This document shows, piece by piece, positions 9,791 through 25,825 of a stretch of 64,000 nucleotides of DNA. This DNA is from Isoetes taiwanensis (lineage: Eukaryota > Streptophyta > Lycopodiopsida > Isoetales > Isoetaceae). A model generated the notes under the pieces. The model saw only the letters and a program-made list of their open reading frames with translations, was not told the origin of the DNA and made no database searches. Where the stretch lies: NCBI GenBank assembly GCA_021234155.1, contig JAJEKV010000005.1, forward strand, positions 10,600,572-10,664,571, written 5' to 3'. The position numbers and the translations under genes are program-made. How positions within the stretch are numbered: position 1 is the stretch's first letter; every line of letters starts with the position of its first letter.

Positions 9791-11102
9791 ATGGACTAAT
9801 TTGAACTAGACTACCTCAAAAATTCCAGAAATCCTGAGTCTAACATATGATTTTTTTTGATATTTTGATTTTATGATGGGAAATTTACATAAATATGATT
9901 TTCACTCTAATCACAATGAACACAAAAGATTCCTATTGCAGAGCAATCCTTGTCTCCAATGAATTCTTCCAGCCAAGATTCAATGATCGATGTTTCAAAT
10001 TCTTCATGAGAGTTGAGAGGTTGAACCCATAAGAAACCCACAAGTTAATCTCGAACCATCAATCAAAATGGCAAAGATTTTGGTATCCATTTAAAGATCT
10101 TGATTTCAGGATCCATCTGAATGGCTAGCCTTTACCAGGCCAGCAGAAATTCAAAGCAATTCGAGATCAAAGCAGGCAAAATTTCAATCGATACTCTATC
10201 AATAATGCCGTAGGTTGATTTTTTTTTAATCTAAAAATAAGGGGCTACTATCGGGAATTAAACTCCGAAACTTCATAAACCTGTAAGCAAAAAAAGCCTG
10301 TAAGCAACCTACATACTAAAAAGTATGGTCATTATTGACTATTAAGATCATATACTTACGATCCTCAATGGTAGTCTTGGTAGCACCATAGGCCACAACA
10401 AGGAAGAACACTTGCATAGAAGAGCCCAGTAAGAAAAAGAGCCCCATGTCTTAGCTATATAGTCAAAGGCTTCAATAAGAAAAAACTGCCACACAAGATT
10501 CACGCTGCTTGTTCCCTTTTCAAAGTCCAAACATATGTCGGATCCCCTTCTACGGCCCAAAAAACTAGGATTAACAAATAGAAGGGCATATGGTGTCTTC
10601 AAGAAAATTGCTCCTCGAGATATATCAACATTCCATTATCGCCCATAAAACATGAATCTCCACAAAAATAGTTCAGAATATGGAAATAGCATAAGATTTC
10701 GACACAAAATTGTCCAAATTAGAAATTCTACAAACTATATGCCCAAAACCATTGGAATTTTGGCCCTATCTCCAACTTTTCCACATTAAGAGAGCACTGT
10801 CCATAGGCAGATGTGTAGATTGAAAACACCGGCTACTTTCATGCTTAGACGTTACAAATAGATCTTACAATAATCTACTCAAAAAGTGTCTTGCAGAAGC
10901 AGTATTGTTGCCACCCTAGTGTGGGTGATTTGATGCACATCCATTAAACAATTTAGTATTATATTGATTGCCATAATATTCCCTCATTCTTCTTTTACTG
11001 CAATTTAGTTTGAATTTTGGGCATGTTACCAGTCATGATTTTAATTTTGAAAATTGTTGTCGCCATGGAATATTTGTATGCATTCTTGAACATTACATAT
11101 TA
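9791..11102. other. Intergenic, nothing recognised
   Basis: AT-rich sequence with only short open frames. I see no conserved motif, RNA gene or clear repeat boundary in this stretch. Confidence 0.4.
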
Positions 11103-11220
11103 TAGAATAGAATAGAATAGGTTTTTAGCGTCCACAGAGACCAATTGGCCTGTGGGACCCAAACAAAAAGAGAGCAGCAAGCGTATTACTGACAGGATTA
11201 AAAAACCCCCGCCCCGAAGG
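11103..11220 (-). mobile_element. 5'-truncated LINE 3' end with TAGAA tail
   Basis: (TAGAA)n followed by GTTTTTAGCGTCCACAGAGA, and on to CCCCCGCCCCGAAGGGT, is nearly identical to 42927-43048, the 3' end of the LINE inserted in CACTA copy A. Only about 115 bp are left, so this is a severely 5'-truncated insertion of the same LINE family on the minus strand. No clear target duplication is visible. Confidence 0.75.
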
Positions 11221-11729
11221 GTACCACCATTATGTAATCATATACAACCGCCTCTTGCAAACATAAGTATACTATTTTGAACAACGGAGAACATTTAACA
11301 TACAAATGAACAACTACTTATTTAGTTGCTAAGCACAACACTCATGATTACCAATTAGACATATTCATCTTCCATACATAACAATATCTAGAATTACATG
11401 AAGATTGCTAATCTTATGTACTCCCTAGGAAGCTTAAATTCCCAATAGACTAAATTCTTCCATGCCCCACAAAAATGAGATAAATGTTGTATACTAAATG
11501 AATCGTGATTAAGAAGGACATAACTATATATACTTCCCATTTAATCAGCCTAACACTAGACACATTCTTTCTTGGTGTGTTGCTTATTGCAAAGGTAATC
11601 TTAAGACGTAATACAAACATGTATTTAAATAAAACTGAGAAACTGCATCTTGTTATGATGCACAAATGCATATATATTATTTCTTTGCAAAGGCCTCAAA
11701 ATCTTGAGATTATTCAAACTTGTATAGTT

Positions 11730-11888
11730 GATGAAATTTTACCACTACCATTCTCACCAAAATAATATGAACCAATGTGAACTAGATCACATATTACAAG
11801 AATTGATAGATGAAATTTTACCATTACCATTTTCACCAAAATTGTATGAAACAATGCAAACTAGATCACATATGACAAGAATTGATAG
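11730..11888 (+). repeat. Tandem duplication, 79-bp period
   Basis: Two adjacent copies begin GATGAAATTTTACCA and end CAAGAATTGATA. They differ at a handful of positions. They have no coding content. Confidence 0.8.
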
Positions 11889-12370
11889 CTTTTGAATATT
11901 TGCACAGAAAACAACTTTTTGTGCATGAAGGGCAAAATGTTTGCTAAACTTCTTGTGCAAAGTAACCAAATTTGTGTTTGACTAGTTCCTAGTTAATGAT
12001 TTTAGGTCAATGGATTTTTAAAGTCCTCATTACTAGACTGATATCATGCCCCAAAGGGCACACTGAGAAGCTTATAGATTACATACATACTAAGCATAAG
12101 TGTTAAGGTTGTAAAAGGATTGTTGCTCCAAGTATTGAGTGGTCCCATCATCCTAAAAGTAAAGAGAAGTTTATTTTCTTATGGCATGCCATTTGTTTGG
12201 CAATATACAAGTAGCTAGTGTGCAGTTTTCCAATAGTCTATGAAACCTGAAGAAACTGCTATAGTATGTTAGTCAAATTTTCTTTGTTGCAAGTAGTTTG
12301 ATATTGAAGCTAAGCCATCCTTTTCGATTTAATTAATTTATAATATATTGATGATGGAACAAGCTCTCAC

Positions 12371-12392
12371 TATTCTATTCTATTCTATCCAC
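12371..12392. repeat. Short (ATTCT)n microsatellite
   Basis: Four units of TATTC. The same pentamer, on the other strand, forms the 3' tail of the LINE family here, so it may be the last trace of an insertion. Confidence 0.45.
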
Positions 12393-12745
12393 TTTGTTGA
12401 TAGAATATGCCTCAATGGTTTCTTTAGGAGTCAACCATTGGTATTGGGTTGGAATATATTTTAGATGTCCTAGATATCTTAACGGTGGAAACAGTCCCAC
12501 GTCATGTATTTCTGAAATATCACTACAAGCCAACATAATGCACAAGTATCAAAGAGAGGTAAAAGGGCATCGGACTGATAAGTTCTGCCCGATGAATGCA
12601 GATTTTTATTCCCAACCCAGATGGGGACTTGTTCCACGTGCTTATAGAATTAATTTAAAGCTTCATCCTTAGCTCTTCTTTGCCGGACTTGGTTGGACCA
12701 CCTCCGATCAGGTCTCGAGTTTCCGCATCCTTCTTCATCTCAGCA

Positions 12746-16953
<4,208 letters not shown>

Positions 16954-18834
16954 TTGGTGAAAGTCAACTGAGTTGCTCATGTGTTGGACGCTAATTGGTG
17001 AAGTGAGGGTTCCTTATGAAACTTGCTAGAGTTATAAGTGAGTTGGCTGGATATGCATGTAAGGTTGATAATTAGGTCAGTGATTCAAAAGGTTATCAAA
17101 ATTATAAGCGCAATTTATTAGTATAGGCTATATAATAATTGTAAATAATTCAGTGATATGCACAACAAGCTCAAGGGAGCTTGTCACCAACATAGCCGTC
17201 TGGATTTCAACGTAATGTGGCACCATTTTACGTGGGGCACTTTCGTTTTTAATGGACTCATTATTTGTCTTCCACATGTTAAGCCCCCGTCCCAAATTTT
17301 TGGGGCCATGTAATTCTCTCCTTTCCGTTTAGGAGCAATGGAACCACTCATTTTTGGCAACACAAGGAATAACCTTGCGGCAATTTTGCCTTAAGCTTTT
17401 GGTCCTGGAAGGCAAGTTCTAAGTAATTGTTGAAGATAAAAGCATTAAAAAAAGTTACAAGTTACAAGTGATAATAGTTTGCCCAATTCGTTTGGAAGTA
17501 ATTAGCATTAAAAAAGGCCACAAGTGATATATACTTTGCCCAATCTTCTTTTTTATTTTCGTAAGGTGTTGGTAATTGTGCCTGTGCAGCCGAATGGAAC
17601 GCCCGCATGGAACGCCGCATGCGGCGTTCCTCTTCCCCTTGCGGGACGCAAATTTTCAAATTCTTGCTTTGGCTTTTGTCCTTTTTTCTCTGTCTTTCCT
17701 TCGGTGTGGGGCGGCCAGCTTTCTCTGTCTCCGTCTTTCCTTCGGTGTGGGGCGGCCAGCTCTAGGAGAATCGAATGCAGTAACCCAAGTGATGTGAGAA
17801 GAGAAGGAGGGACGTCATATTGGGTTGTTGGGACGTCATATGCCATGCCTCTGATATATGCAAGCCTCTGATACATCAAGCCTCTGATATATCTGGCATC
17901 TCTCATTCTTTGTCTCTGGCATCTCTTATTATTTGTATCTGATGCAGAGAGTTCACGGTTGAACACAGGTAGCTACAGTTGAACATGCTGTTGAACACAG
18001 GTACAAATCTCCCAGCTTTTTAGGGTGCTGCAACACATAAGCCTCATTTATTCCAGCCTGTTTAAAGTTAGAAGGATCGGGTAAGTAAACTTTTCTGATG
18101 TGTAAACTTCATTGAAAGGTCTTCATAGCAAGGCGTGAAACTTCATTTGTTTCAGAGGCAGTACTCCTTTCTAGGCCATTTGCAATATTCATCTTAGCTT
18201 TATCAACTCAGTCTTCAGTTAGATTGTGTACAAGTTTCTTTGCCATATTCTGATCAGCAGAAGCTTCTGGTGCACTTAAGCTTTTGAATATCCTGCATGA
18301 GAGAACAGTTCTGTTAACTTTTTGTTTTTTAACGATCCTTCTAAGTTTAAACAATGATCTCTTTTTCTTTTCAATTTTTTGAGGCTTCTACTTCTTTGCC
18401 AGTTAGTGCACCCAGCATAATTTGGAAGTCAGACTTAATACTATTAGTTGCTACAACCCTTCCTGAATGACCAGATTCAAGAGTGGGTTAGGTGTGGCAC
18501 TGCTGGAAAGTGAGTTTTGAGAGCTCTTAACCCGTACCTCCCATTCTCTGCCATAATCCAAGAATCAGAGGGAGAAGTGAGAGAAATGATGAATCTAGAG
18601 GGAGAAGTGAGAGAAATGATGAATCTGACAAAAATATGAGTGAAGAATCGGCTGACTATAGATCTATTGGCTGCAGTAGGCCCCATCAAGATTTGGAGAA
18701 GGTTTCCCAGATTCTTTACACATTTTTGTAGAACTCTTACACAAATCTTCTGTATTAGCATTTTTTAAAATGTTATAATTTTTTCTTTTCTACATCTATG
18801 AACAACATATATATATGTCGTGTCCTTTTTGACA
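16954..18834. other. Intergenic, short repeats only
   Basis: There is a short GC-rich direct duplication at about 17690-17762 (the unit contains TTCCTTCGGTGTGGGGCGGC twice). Short CTGATATAT repeats lie near 17850-17900, and a 29-bp direct repeat (GAGGGAGAAGTGAGAGAAAT) lies near 18570-18620. I recognise no gene. Confidence 0.5.
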
Positions 18835-18837
18835 GCC

Positions 18838-19195
18838 GCAAATTGAAACCATTGGAGGCTGCAAATGGAGGCATTTTCTTCTCCATTTTTTCGTTTTCCG
18901 GTTCGGTGTTGTGATGATTAAGCATCAATGCAAGGTTGCAAGTGAATGATTATCTCTTTGTCTGTACATGTCGAATGTGCGGTCATTTAAGCATTCTGTA
19001 AGCATTCCAGAATGCTAGGCTGCAAATTCAAAACCATTGGAGGCTGCAAATGGAGGCATTTTCTTTTCCATTTTTTCGTTTTCCAGTTCAGTGTTGTGAT
19101 GATTAAGCATCAATGCAAGGTTGCAAGTGAATGATTATCTCTTTGTCTGCTGTATCAGAATGTGCGATCACTTAAGCATTCTGTAAGCATTACAG
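18838..19195 (+). repeat. Tandem duplication, about 184-bp period
   Basis: Two adjacent copies start GCAAATT, then run CATTGGAGGCTGCAAATGGA, TTTTTTCGTTTTCC and GATGATTAAGCATCAATGC, and end AAGCATTCTGTAAGCATT. At the junction, the first copy ends in a small palindrome AGCATTCCAGAATGCT. No coding potential is seen. Confidence 0.8.
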
Positions 19196-19488
19196 AGTAG
19201 GAATATCAAGGTTCAGTGTTTTCAGAAGAAATATTTTGTACGGGTACATATAGCAGGTCTGTAATACAAGTCCCTGACATAGTTAACAGCCAATTTTTGC
19301 TATTATTGTCACCATGTCCATGAGGCCAGTCCAGAATCGCAACAGATGCAACCAACCAAGCAAGCAATGTAGTGTGGTGTGTGGTCACATGTCCAGTTGG
19401 ATGCTGCCTAGTGGCGTGACGTTAAAACTACTATCTATCTATCTATCTATCTTTCTGATTCAGATTTTTTGTTGCAAATATTTTGCAG

Positions 19489-21056
19489 ATTTTGAAGCAA
19501 GGAAAGCTGCTGGATGAGATCATGATTAAAGGTGAAATTGGTTTTCTGAAAGAAGATCAAGTAGGTATTAAGAATGAGGGTGTGCTCATACAAACGCTTA
19601 AATGGCATGTGGCCAAGCAAATATAGAAGAGCATCAACTTAAGGACATGACGAGCATCAAAACTCCGATATTTTGATCCGGGAATTTTTTCTGTTGGGTT
19701 TTTATTTTCGGGTCATCCACACTGTGCCCTTTTGTTCACTGCTCGGATCTGCATGTTATCCTGCTTAGGTAAACAATCTGTTCTCCAGAGTTTCATAAAC
19801 ATAATATACAGCTATCATGACGACGTGCTATTTTCTGCCACTAGAGTTGTTCCGGAAGAATCCAGTTTTATCTCGAATGAATGTCTTTGCATGATCACAG
19901 GTAGTAATTTATAGTTCTTTATAGTGTCCATTTTTACAGAGAGGTGTGTAGCATTTCGAGTTTCGTCTTTTCGTAGTTGCATTTTGATTCTTCTTTCTAA
20001 TTTCTTACCATATCATTTTTGAATTTGTTTCAGTTTCGCATTTGGTCTTCAAGCAGGGTATTTTTATTTTTTCTGGCCTCTTCCGCAAAATGCTAGCCGA
20101 GTCTGCAATAGGGCCCCACATCACAGGTTATCTGCTTCCTGTATCTGTTTATAGCAACCTGCATATGAAAAACAGTTTATAAATTCTAAGTTTTAATATC
20201 TCGGTTAGGTTAGTGATGCAAAACAGAGTATTCTGCTTGAGGCCAATCCCCAAGAACTCCAGCTTCGAGCTTTCAATCGTGTCATTTTGAAGCTGCTGTA
20301 ACATTGTTTTTGATGCAAAGTTTGCATTTCTAGCTCAGTGAAAGACTCTTTCATATACTTATAATTAGTGGCATTACTTAACTCTGTGCCTCTTTATTGC
20401 AGAATGGTGAAGAGTGATATGTAAATTGCGGATGCCATGACCATCAAATTTCATGAAATACTAAATCGAGATGTAATAAAACGTATAAAGCTTGCACAGT
20501 TGAAAAACAGAAGATTTGTTGGGCTACCTTGATATTGCAATGCATGATTCTGGAGTTTTTCTGTAACCCTTTACTGTAATAGCAGTTCTTAAAGAAAGGC
20601 CACACTGGGAAAACAGGCAGATAATGTCTGTGCAGGCATTTGTAGCCGTCTTTTTAAAGTTGAGGTGTGAAGCCTTCAATTTTCAATTTTTTGCATGTCT
20701 TTGTGTCTTTGCATTGGCAGTGATGGCGAAACTCTGCTAGGCTATGATACGTGGGGAAATCTGCACCCATCTTTGATTATCTCTTTCCATCAGCAGATGC
20801 TACCAGGTTATACTTGGTGAGCTTTCAAAATGATTTTTCATTTGTTTAGACTTTGCCTTGCACAAATTCTAAGTGTCTTCCGCCTTGGTGCAAAAGCAGG
20901 CTTTATTGCATCTTATGGCAGCTGGGTAGGATTTTAAAGCTTAATTGGCTGGCAATTTGCATTATGTTGGTAGGTTGCTATCTCATGCTAAGGTTGCACA
21001 TATCTTGAGTCTCTGTTTTCCCTTGCAGGTCGGATTTGCTTGCTGGGCCCTAATTT
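19489..21056 (+). other. Series of exon-like segments, product unknown
   Basis: Several open segments are bounded by plausible splice sites. 19489-19560 is 72 bp, between TTTTGCAG and GTAGGT, and encodes ILKQGKLLDEIMIKGEIGFL and four more residues. One near 20040-20125 encodes VFKQGIFIFSGLFRKMLAES. One near 20210-20300 encodes SDAKQSILLEANPQELQLRA. One near 20720-20820 encodes LLGYDTWGNLHPSLIISFHQ. Short ones near 20900 and 21030 lead to a stop at about 21056. I do not recognise the protein and could not join all the pieces in one frame. It may be a real gene of unknown function, a pseudogene or a spliced non-coding RNA. Confidence 0.25.
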
Positions 21057-22975
21057 AGCGGACTAGAATCTGCAGTTAGTTAATATGTACATGTAATTCT
21101 CTGGTTTTCTATTGCAATATAATTTAATATGCATCTTTTTTTTTTATGATGCAATGTGCGAGACAATTGTTTGGGTAGTTGTGTGATTATATCAACATCA
21201 CAGATCATTCATTGCTATTAAGGTATTACTCAATTGAATATATCATGGACAACTATTAACTGTCTACATAGTGTAAGACTAACAACAAACAAATGGCTGG
21301 ACAATACTCTATATACGTTTGTTAGACCTAACTCCTGTGATTGGCATCATGATATGCAATGCAGACTTGCAATAAATGCACAAATTGAACAAACTATATC
21401 ATTTATCAATACTATATAATCAAACGTTGTTTGAGCTTTTAATATATAGCATTAAGTTGTAAAGTGGGAGAAGTAATAAGAGTTAATTGCAAACATGAGA
21501 GCAAACAACATCATGTATGCTTTAGCACAAGGAGTAAATTGAGTGCATTTTTCACAAAAAAAATGTGGAACATGTAATCAATCATCTTCTATTTATATCA
21601 TGACCTTGCAAGGCCAGGTTGCTTCTGCTTTTGGAATATTTACATTTGACAACATTAAAAGCAAGAGTCATATAGCTAAATTCTATGAAATGACTATCAT
21701 CAAGTTGGTTTCACCAACACGATCCCCAATATTAAGGCAACCTGGTCTTGCCATTTGGTATCTCAGCAACCTCGCACAACTAACATTCACAACTATTTAC
21801 TAACATTTTCCAAGCGACTTACAAAGAGACATCTCTTTCCCTTCTCAACATTGGGCGTCCCTTTTCCTTCTCAGTTTTGGAGATAAATGTGATACATTGT
21901 TCAAAGTGGCACATGCTTTTATAACCTTCAAATTTCATGTTTCACATTTCATGTTTCATGCTAAGGTATTTTAAATACCTTTATGTTGATACAATGTTTG
22001 AAGCGTTTATTGTTATTATTGGCCCAAGGTCTTAAGTTTAAAACTTCCAATGTTGCCCAAAAGGCTCTAAAGGGAATGCATATACCCAAAAGGCTCCATG
22101 TGCTTGAAATGTTAGAAATTTAATGCAAAAAATACATCCGAAAAAGCCCAAAGCATGACAAGCTCTAAACCAATACCTTAAACTATATGCACTCCAATAC
22201 ATCTACTATTACACTATGCCTTTTGTTATTCCTATCCATGGCTAATGCCTAAACCCTAAACCTCTATACTTGGCACTCCAATACATCTACAAAATCAATT
22301 GCACATTCTTATTCCACCTACAAACTACACGTCCACGACTAATGCCCGGCATCGCCGGGCACACGTTTCTAGTTCGTTTGGTAGTGGGAGGGTGTTTTGC
22401 CAGTGGTAGATTATGATTATCGTATTGTATTGTTTTCAAAACAATAGTTTTTGCCATGTGAGAGGAACTTAAGTGGTTGTTGCTATTGTGGGTGTTGTTT
22501 GTGGTTTTCGATGGGTTTTCTTGCAATAGTTGAAAAAAGAAAGTTTTTGTAGCTAATTTTGAGAACGGGAAGAACACATGCACGATAGATTCATTGTGCT
22601 TTCATGCTGACCTTGTTGGACTAGGATTTGATGGTGTTCGTAGATTCGCAGTGATGGAATAAGCTTCATTTCCTTCTTTCTTATCTGTGCAGGCCAGTTA
22701 CAAAGTATTTCTGGCCAGTTTGGTCTCTACAGAGATGAAATACACTCCAGGTTTTTTTCTTGAATTCTTCAGCTCTCCATTTGGCAGTGCAGACCAACTT
22801 GAGAGGCCAAAAAAGCAAACAGATTTGTGGTTCAAATTCCACTTCAGAAGTGCAGCGGTGGTTTATTTTGTTGCCAAAGCTGCATGCAAGTCATTCTGTT
22901 GCCATGGTTTTATTTTTACACCTCTGCGTTTTCTATTCTTGAGTTACAACAAGGCATGGCCGCTGCCTTGCTATG
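21057..22975. other. Intergenic, nothing recognised
   Basis: AT-rich, with short spurious frames. I see no domain, RNA gene or repeat boundary. Confidence 0.35.
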
Positions 22976-22983
22976 ACGTGTGA

Positions 22984-23385
22984 GAAGCAAATGGCAGATT
23001 TGGTTAAGGCAGATTTGGTTAAGGCTCTGGTGAGGCCATTGCAGCCTGAAGGGCTAGATAACGTCCTGTGCAGAGGCATTATGGCCCAGGAAAAAATGGC
23101 CGAGTGGCCATGTGGCCAGGAAAGTCCGAGGCCGCATGCGGTAGTGCAGTAGAGGACTTTCTCGCCCCATGGCCAATGAGGCGCATTTGGTTAAAGCAGA
23201 TTTGGTTAAGGCTCACGGTGAGGCCATTGCGACTGAAGGGCTAGATACGCCCCTGTCTTGAGGCGTTATGGCGAGGAAAAATGGCGAGTGGCCATGTGGC
23301 CCGAGAGAAAGTCCGAGGTACGGGTAGCAATGAGAGGGACTTTCTCGCCACATGGCCACGAGGCCATTTTTGATGGCCATAACGC
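22984..23385. repeat. GC-rich duplicated unit with internal inverted repeats
   Basis: Two head-to-tail copies about 190 bp apart each contain GCAGATTTGGTTAAGGCT, GTGAGGCCATTGC, GAAGGGCTAGATA, GAGTGGCCATGTGGCC, AAAGTCCGAGG and GGACTTTCTCGCC. Within each, the GGCCATGTGGC/GCC..CATGGCC and AAAGTCC/GGACTTT pairs are inverted, so each unit can fold into a stem. This looks like a tandemly duplicated foldback or MITE-like element. No terminal repeats or target duplication are identified. Confidence 0.6.
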
Positions 23386-25825
23386 TTCCTCAGATAGGAC
23401 GCATATCACTTTAACGTCCGGGCCGAGTCATTTAGGCCAGAAGAAAAAACAAAAGAATCATTCTGCAGTGCATATTCTAGAAAATCATTCAACTTCTAGT
23501 GCAAGAAAACACAGAAAACAACACAGTTTTCGAGCTCCTAACCCAAACAATACAAAATATACAGTAAAGATAAAGATAGAAAGCAGTTTTTGTGATCAAA
23601 GTACTAGATAAAAAACAGAGTCGTGATTTCTAAAAAGATGTTGCAAGCCATAAAAGTTAAGCTGTTTTTTAAGTGTTGGGAAACCAAAATGAAAGCACCA
23701 GCTATCGAAGCTGCAAATCCCAATGAAAATAAAACAACCGGTACCTGAGTACCTGAGAAGTGATTGGCATAGCTTTTCTCTGAACATTTAGTGCCGGAAT
23801 AGTTGCTCACATCTAATCCCTGGAAGCAGGGCCGTTAATCAAACATTTGGGGTCAAAAAGCTTTTGCAGCCCAATGTAGAAAAACACACTATTGAAGGGA
23901 AAGGCCGGATAGCAGCTCGGCCAGAAACTCCAGAGCAACACCAGAAAAGCTGGTAAAGATAAAGCTGGAGGAGACACACCGGAAACTACCAAAAAACCTG
24001 CACGCCGAATGATGCAAATCTCTATGCCAAATGATGCAAAAGCAAGAGAAAAATGGGGTTAAGCCCATGGCGCCTTCAGTTTTGCAGAAAATAGCGTGAT
24101 CGCCACATCAGGACCTGCAGAATGGGAGCTTGAAGCTCCGGCTATGGCGCAGCGTTGGAAGCCATGGCAATGGCATACAAAAGAAGACATTAATGGCGAC
24201 ATGTGTCAATAATTATGGGTGTTATGACTATAACGTACCTGTTGTCAGGCTATTATGGCCATAACAATTTTATTGCAGATAATGATCCGTCCCAAGGATT
24301 GCCATCGGATATAGCACTCCTACCATCTACGGTCCAGATTAAATCCTGGGCCTAAATGACGAGGCCCAGGACGTTAAGGTTCGAATCCTCCAGTCCCAAA
24401 CCCTAAACCTATATCGGCGACGATGAGCTGCGACATGGCTTTTGGGCTGTGTGATCGTCTATACATGCAGAGCAAGGAGGAAATGGTGATGGTTTTTTTC
24501 CTGGATTCAATTGTTATTCCTTTGTTTCAATTGTTTGTTTCGAACCATTGGATTTCACTAATATTGTTTGCATCATTGAAACTTGCAATTCAATTTCCTT
24601 TGAAAAAATCTGTGGCCATTTATCTGGCATATCAGAGAGAATATTCCATAAATCAATGGCCACAAAAAAAGACACAAATAGACCCAAAGATGCAAATAAA
24701 CGAAATAATACGGGTTGTCAGAGTAGTTCTTTTGTTTTTAGCTATAGACAATTATTTAAGAAGATCAAGCAGACAGTTTTGGATAAACCATTCATGCCAA
24801 ACTGCCTTTCCTCTTATAAAGAGAATACATAGAGATAAAAGTTACAACTCATTTGAGAAACTTAGAAATGTAAAAGCTACAATTGAGCGAAGTAGAGCAG
24901 TAGTTATGGTCATAGTTTAAAAGTATCTTTCTTTAGGTAAATTAGATAGTAGTTACGGTCATAGTTTCTGCGACTGCATATTCTTCATGCATTCTGCACA
25001 ACTGAAACATAACAGTGTAGATTAGTTATTAGTTAATATTAGACAATCACAAATTCAAAAGCTCGTCCATTCATTCTTGTTGCAGCAGCCAATAAGTTAT
25101 GAAATTTTATATTTATTTTCCATTAGAAGAAATAAGCTTTTTTGCTATTAGCAAGTGTCAAATCTCACTCCTTCTAGTAATTATTCAAACTAAAATGTAC
25201 AGAAAGATAGACTAACAAAAATAACAGTAGACAATAGTAAGCAGACAATGCCATGATACTTTTTGCTCACCTTACTTCATTTGGTAATTGTATTCCTCCT
25301 AAAAAAGCAGTTTCAGCAACATCTTCTGCTATTCTAGGCAATTTCAAAGCATGCCAAGGGTATTTGAGATCATTTCGGGCAGTTCTAGGACCAGCCAGAT
25401 ACTAATGCCAGATATCAATGCCAGCCAGATACCAGCCAGATACTTTGCAACACGTATTTTTGATAACTAAGTGCTAGATACACGCATCTCACCATCTACA
25501 CTTATGGTTACATGATGAATTGCCATTCCATGTTGGGCAAAGGTTCTTTGCTGACAAATCCATAGGCAGAAGACCACTTTAGCTCGAAAATGAAATTGAA
25601 ATGATTGATTAAAAGACACTTCAGCCCAGGAAATGAAATTGAAATGAGGTTGATTAATGTCTTTCATAAGACCCTCAAGGTCCAGAAAGACAAAAAATTA
25701 TATAGTACATGAATATAATGACTCACTCTAAGAGGCCACTGCAATTTTTGGTGTCACACCATTTATACTATTTAACTGTCTCTGCTTTATCCTCCCAAAA
25801 TTCTTTAAAATAGCTCCCTAAAATT
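23386..25825. other. Intergenic, nothing recognised
   Basis: There are scattered GTTATGGCCATAAC-type short palindromic words near 24210-24270, similar in style to words in E2 near 50720. A tRNA B-box-like GGTTCGAATCC occurs near 24380 without a recognisable A box or cloverleaf. A small cluster of GCCAGATAC repeats lies near 25390-25440. I find no supported gene. Confidence 0.35.
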
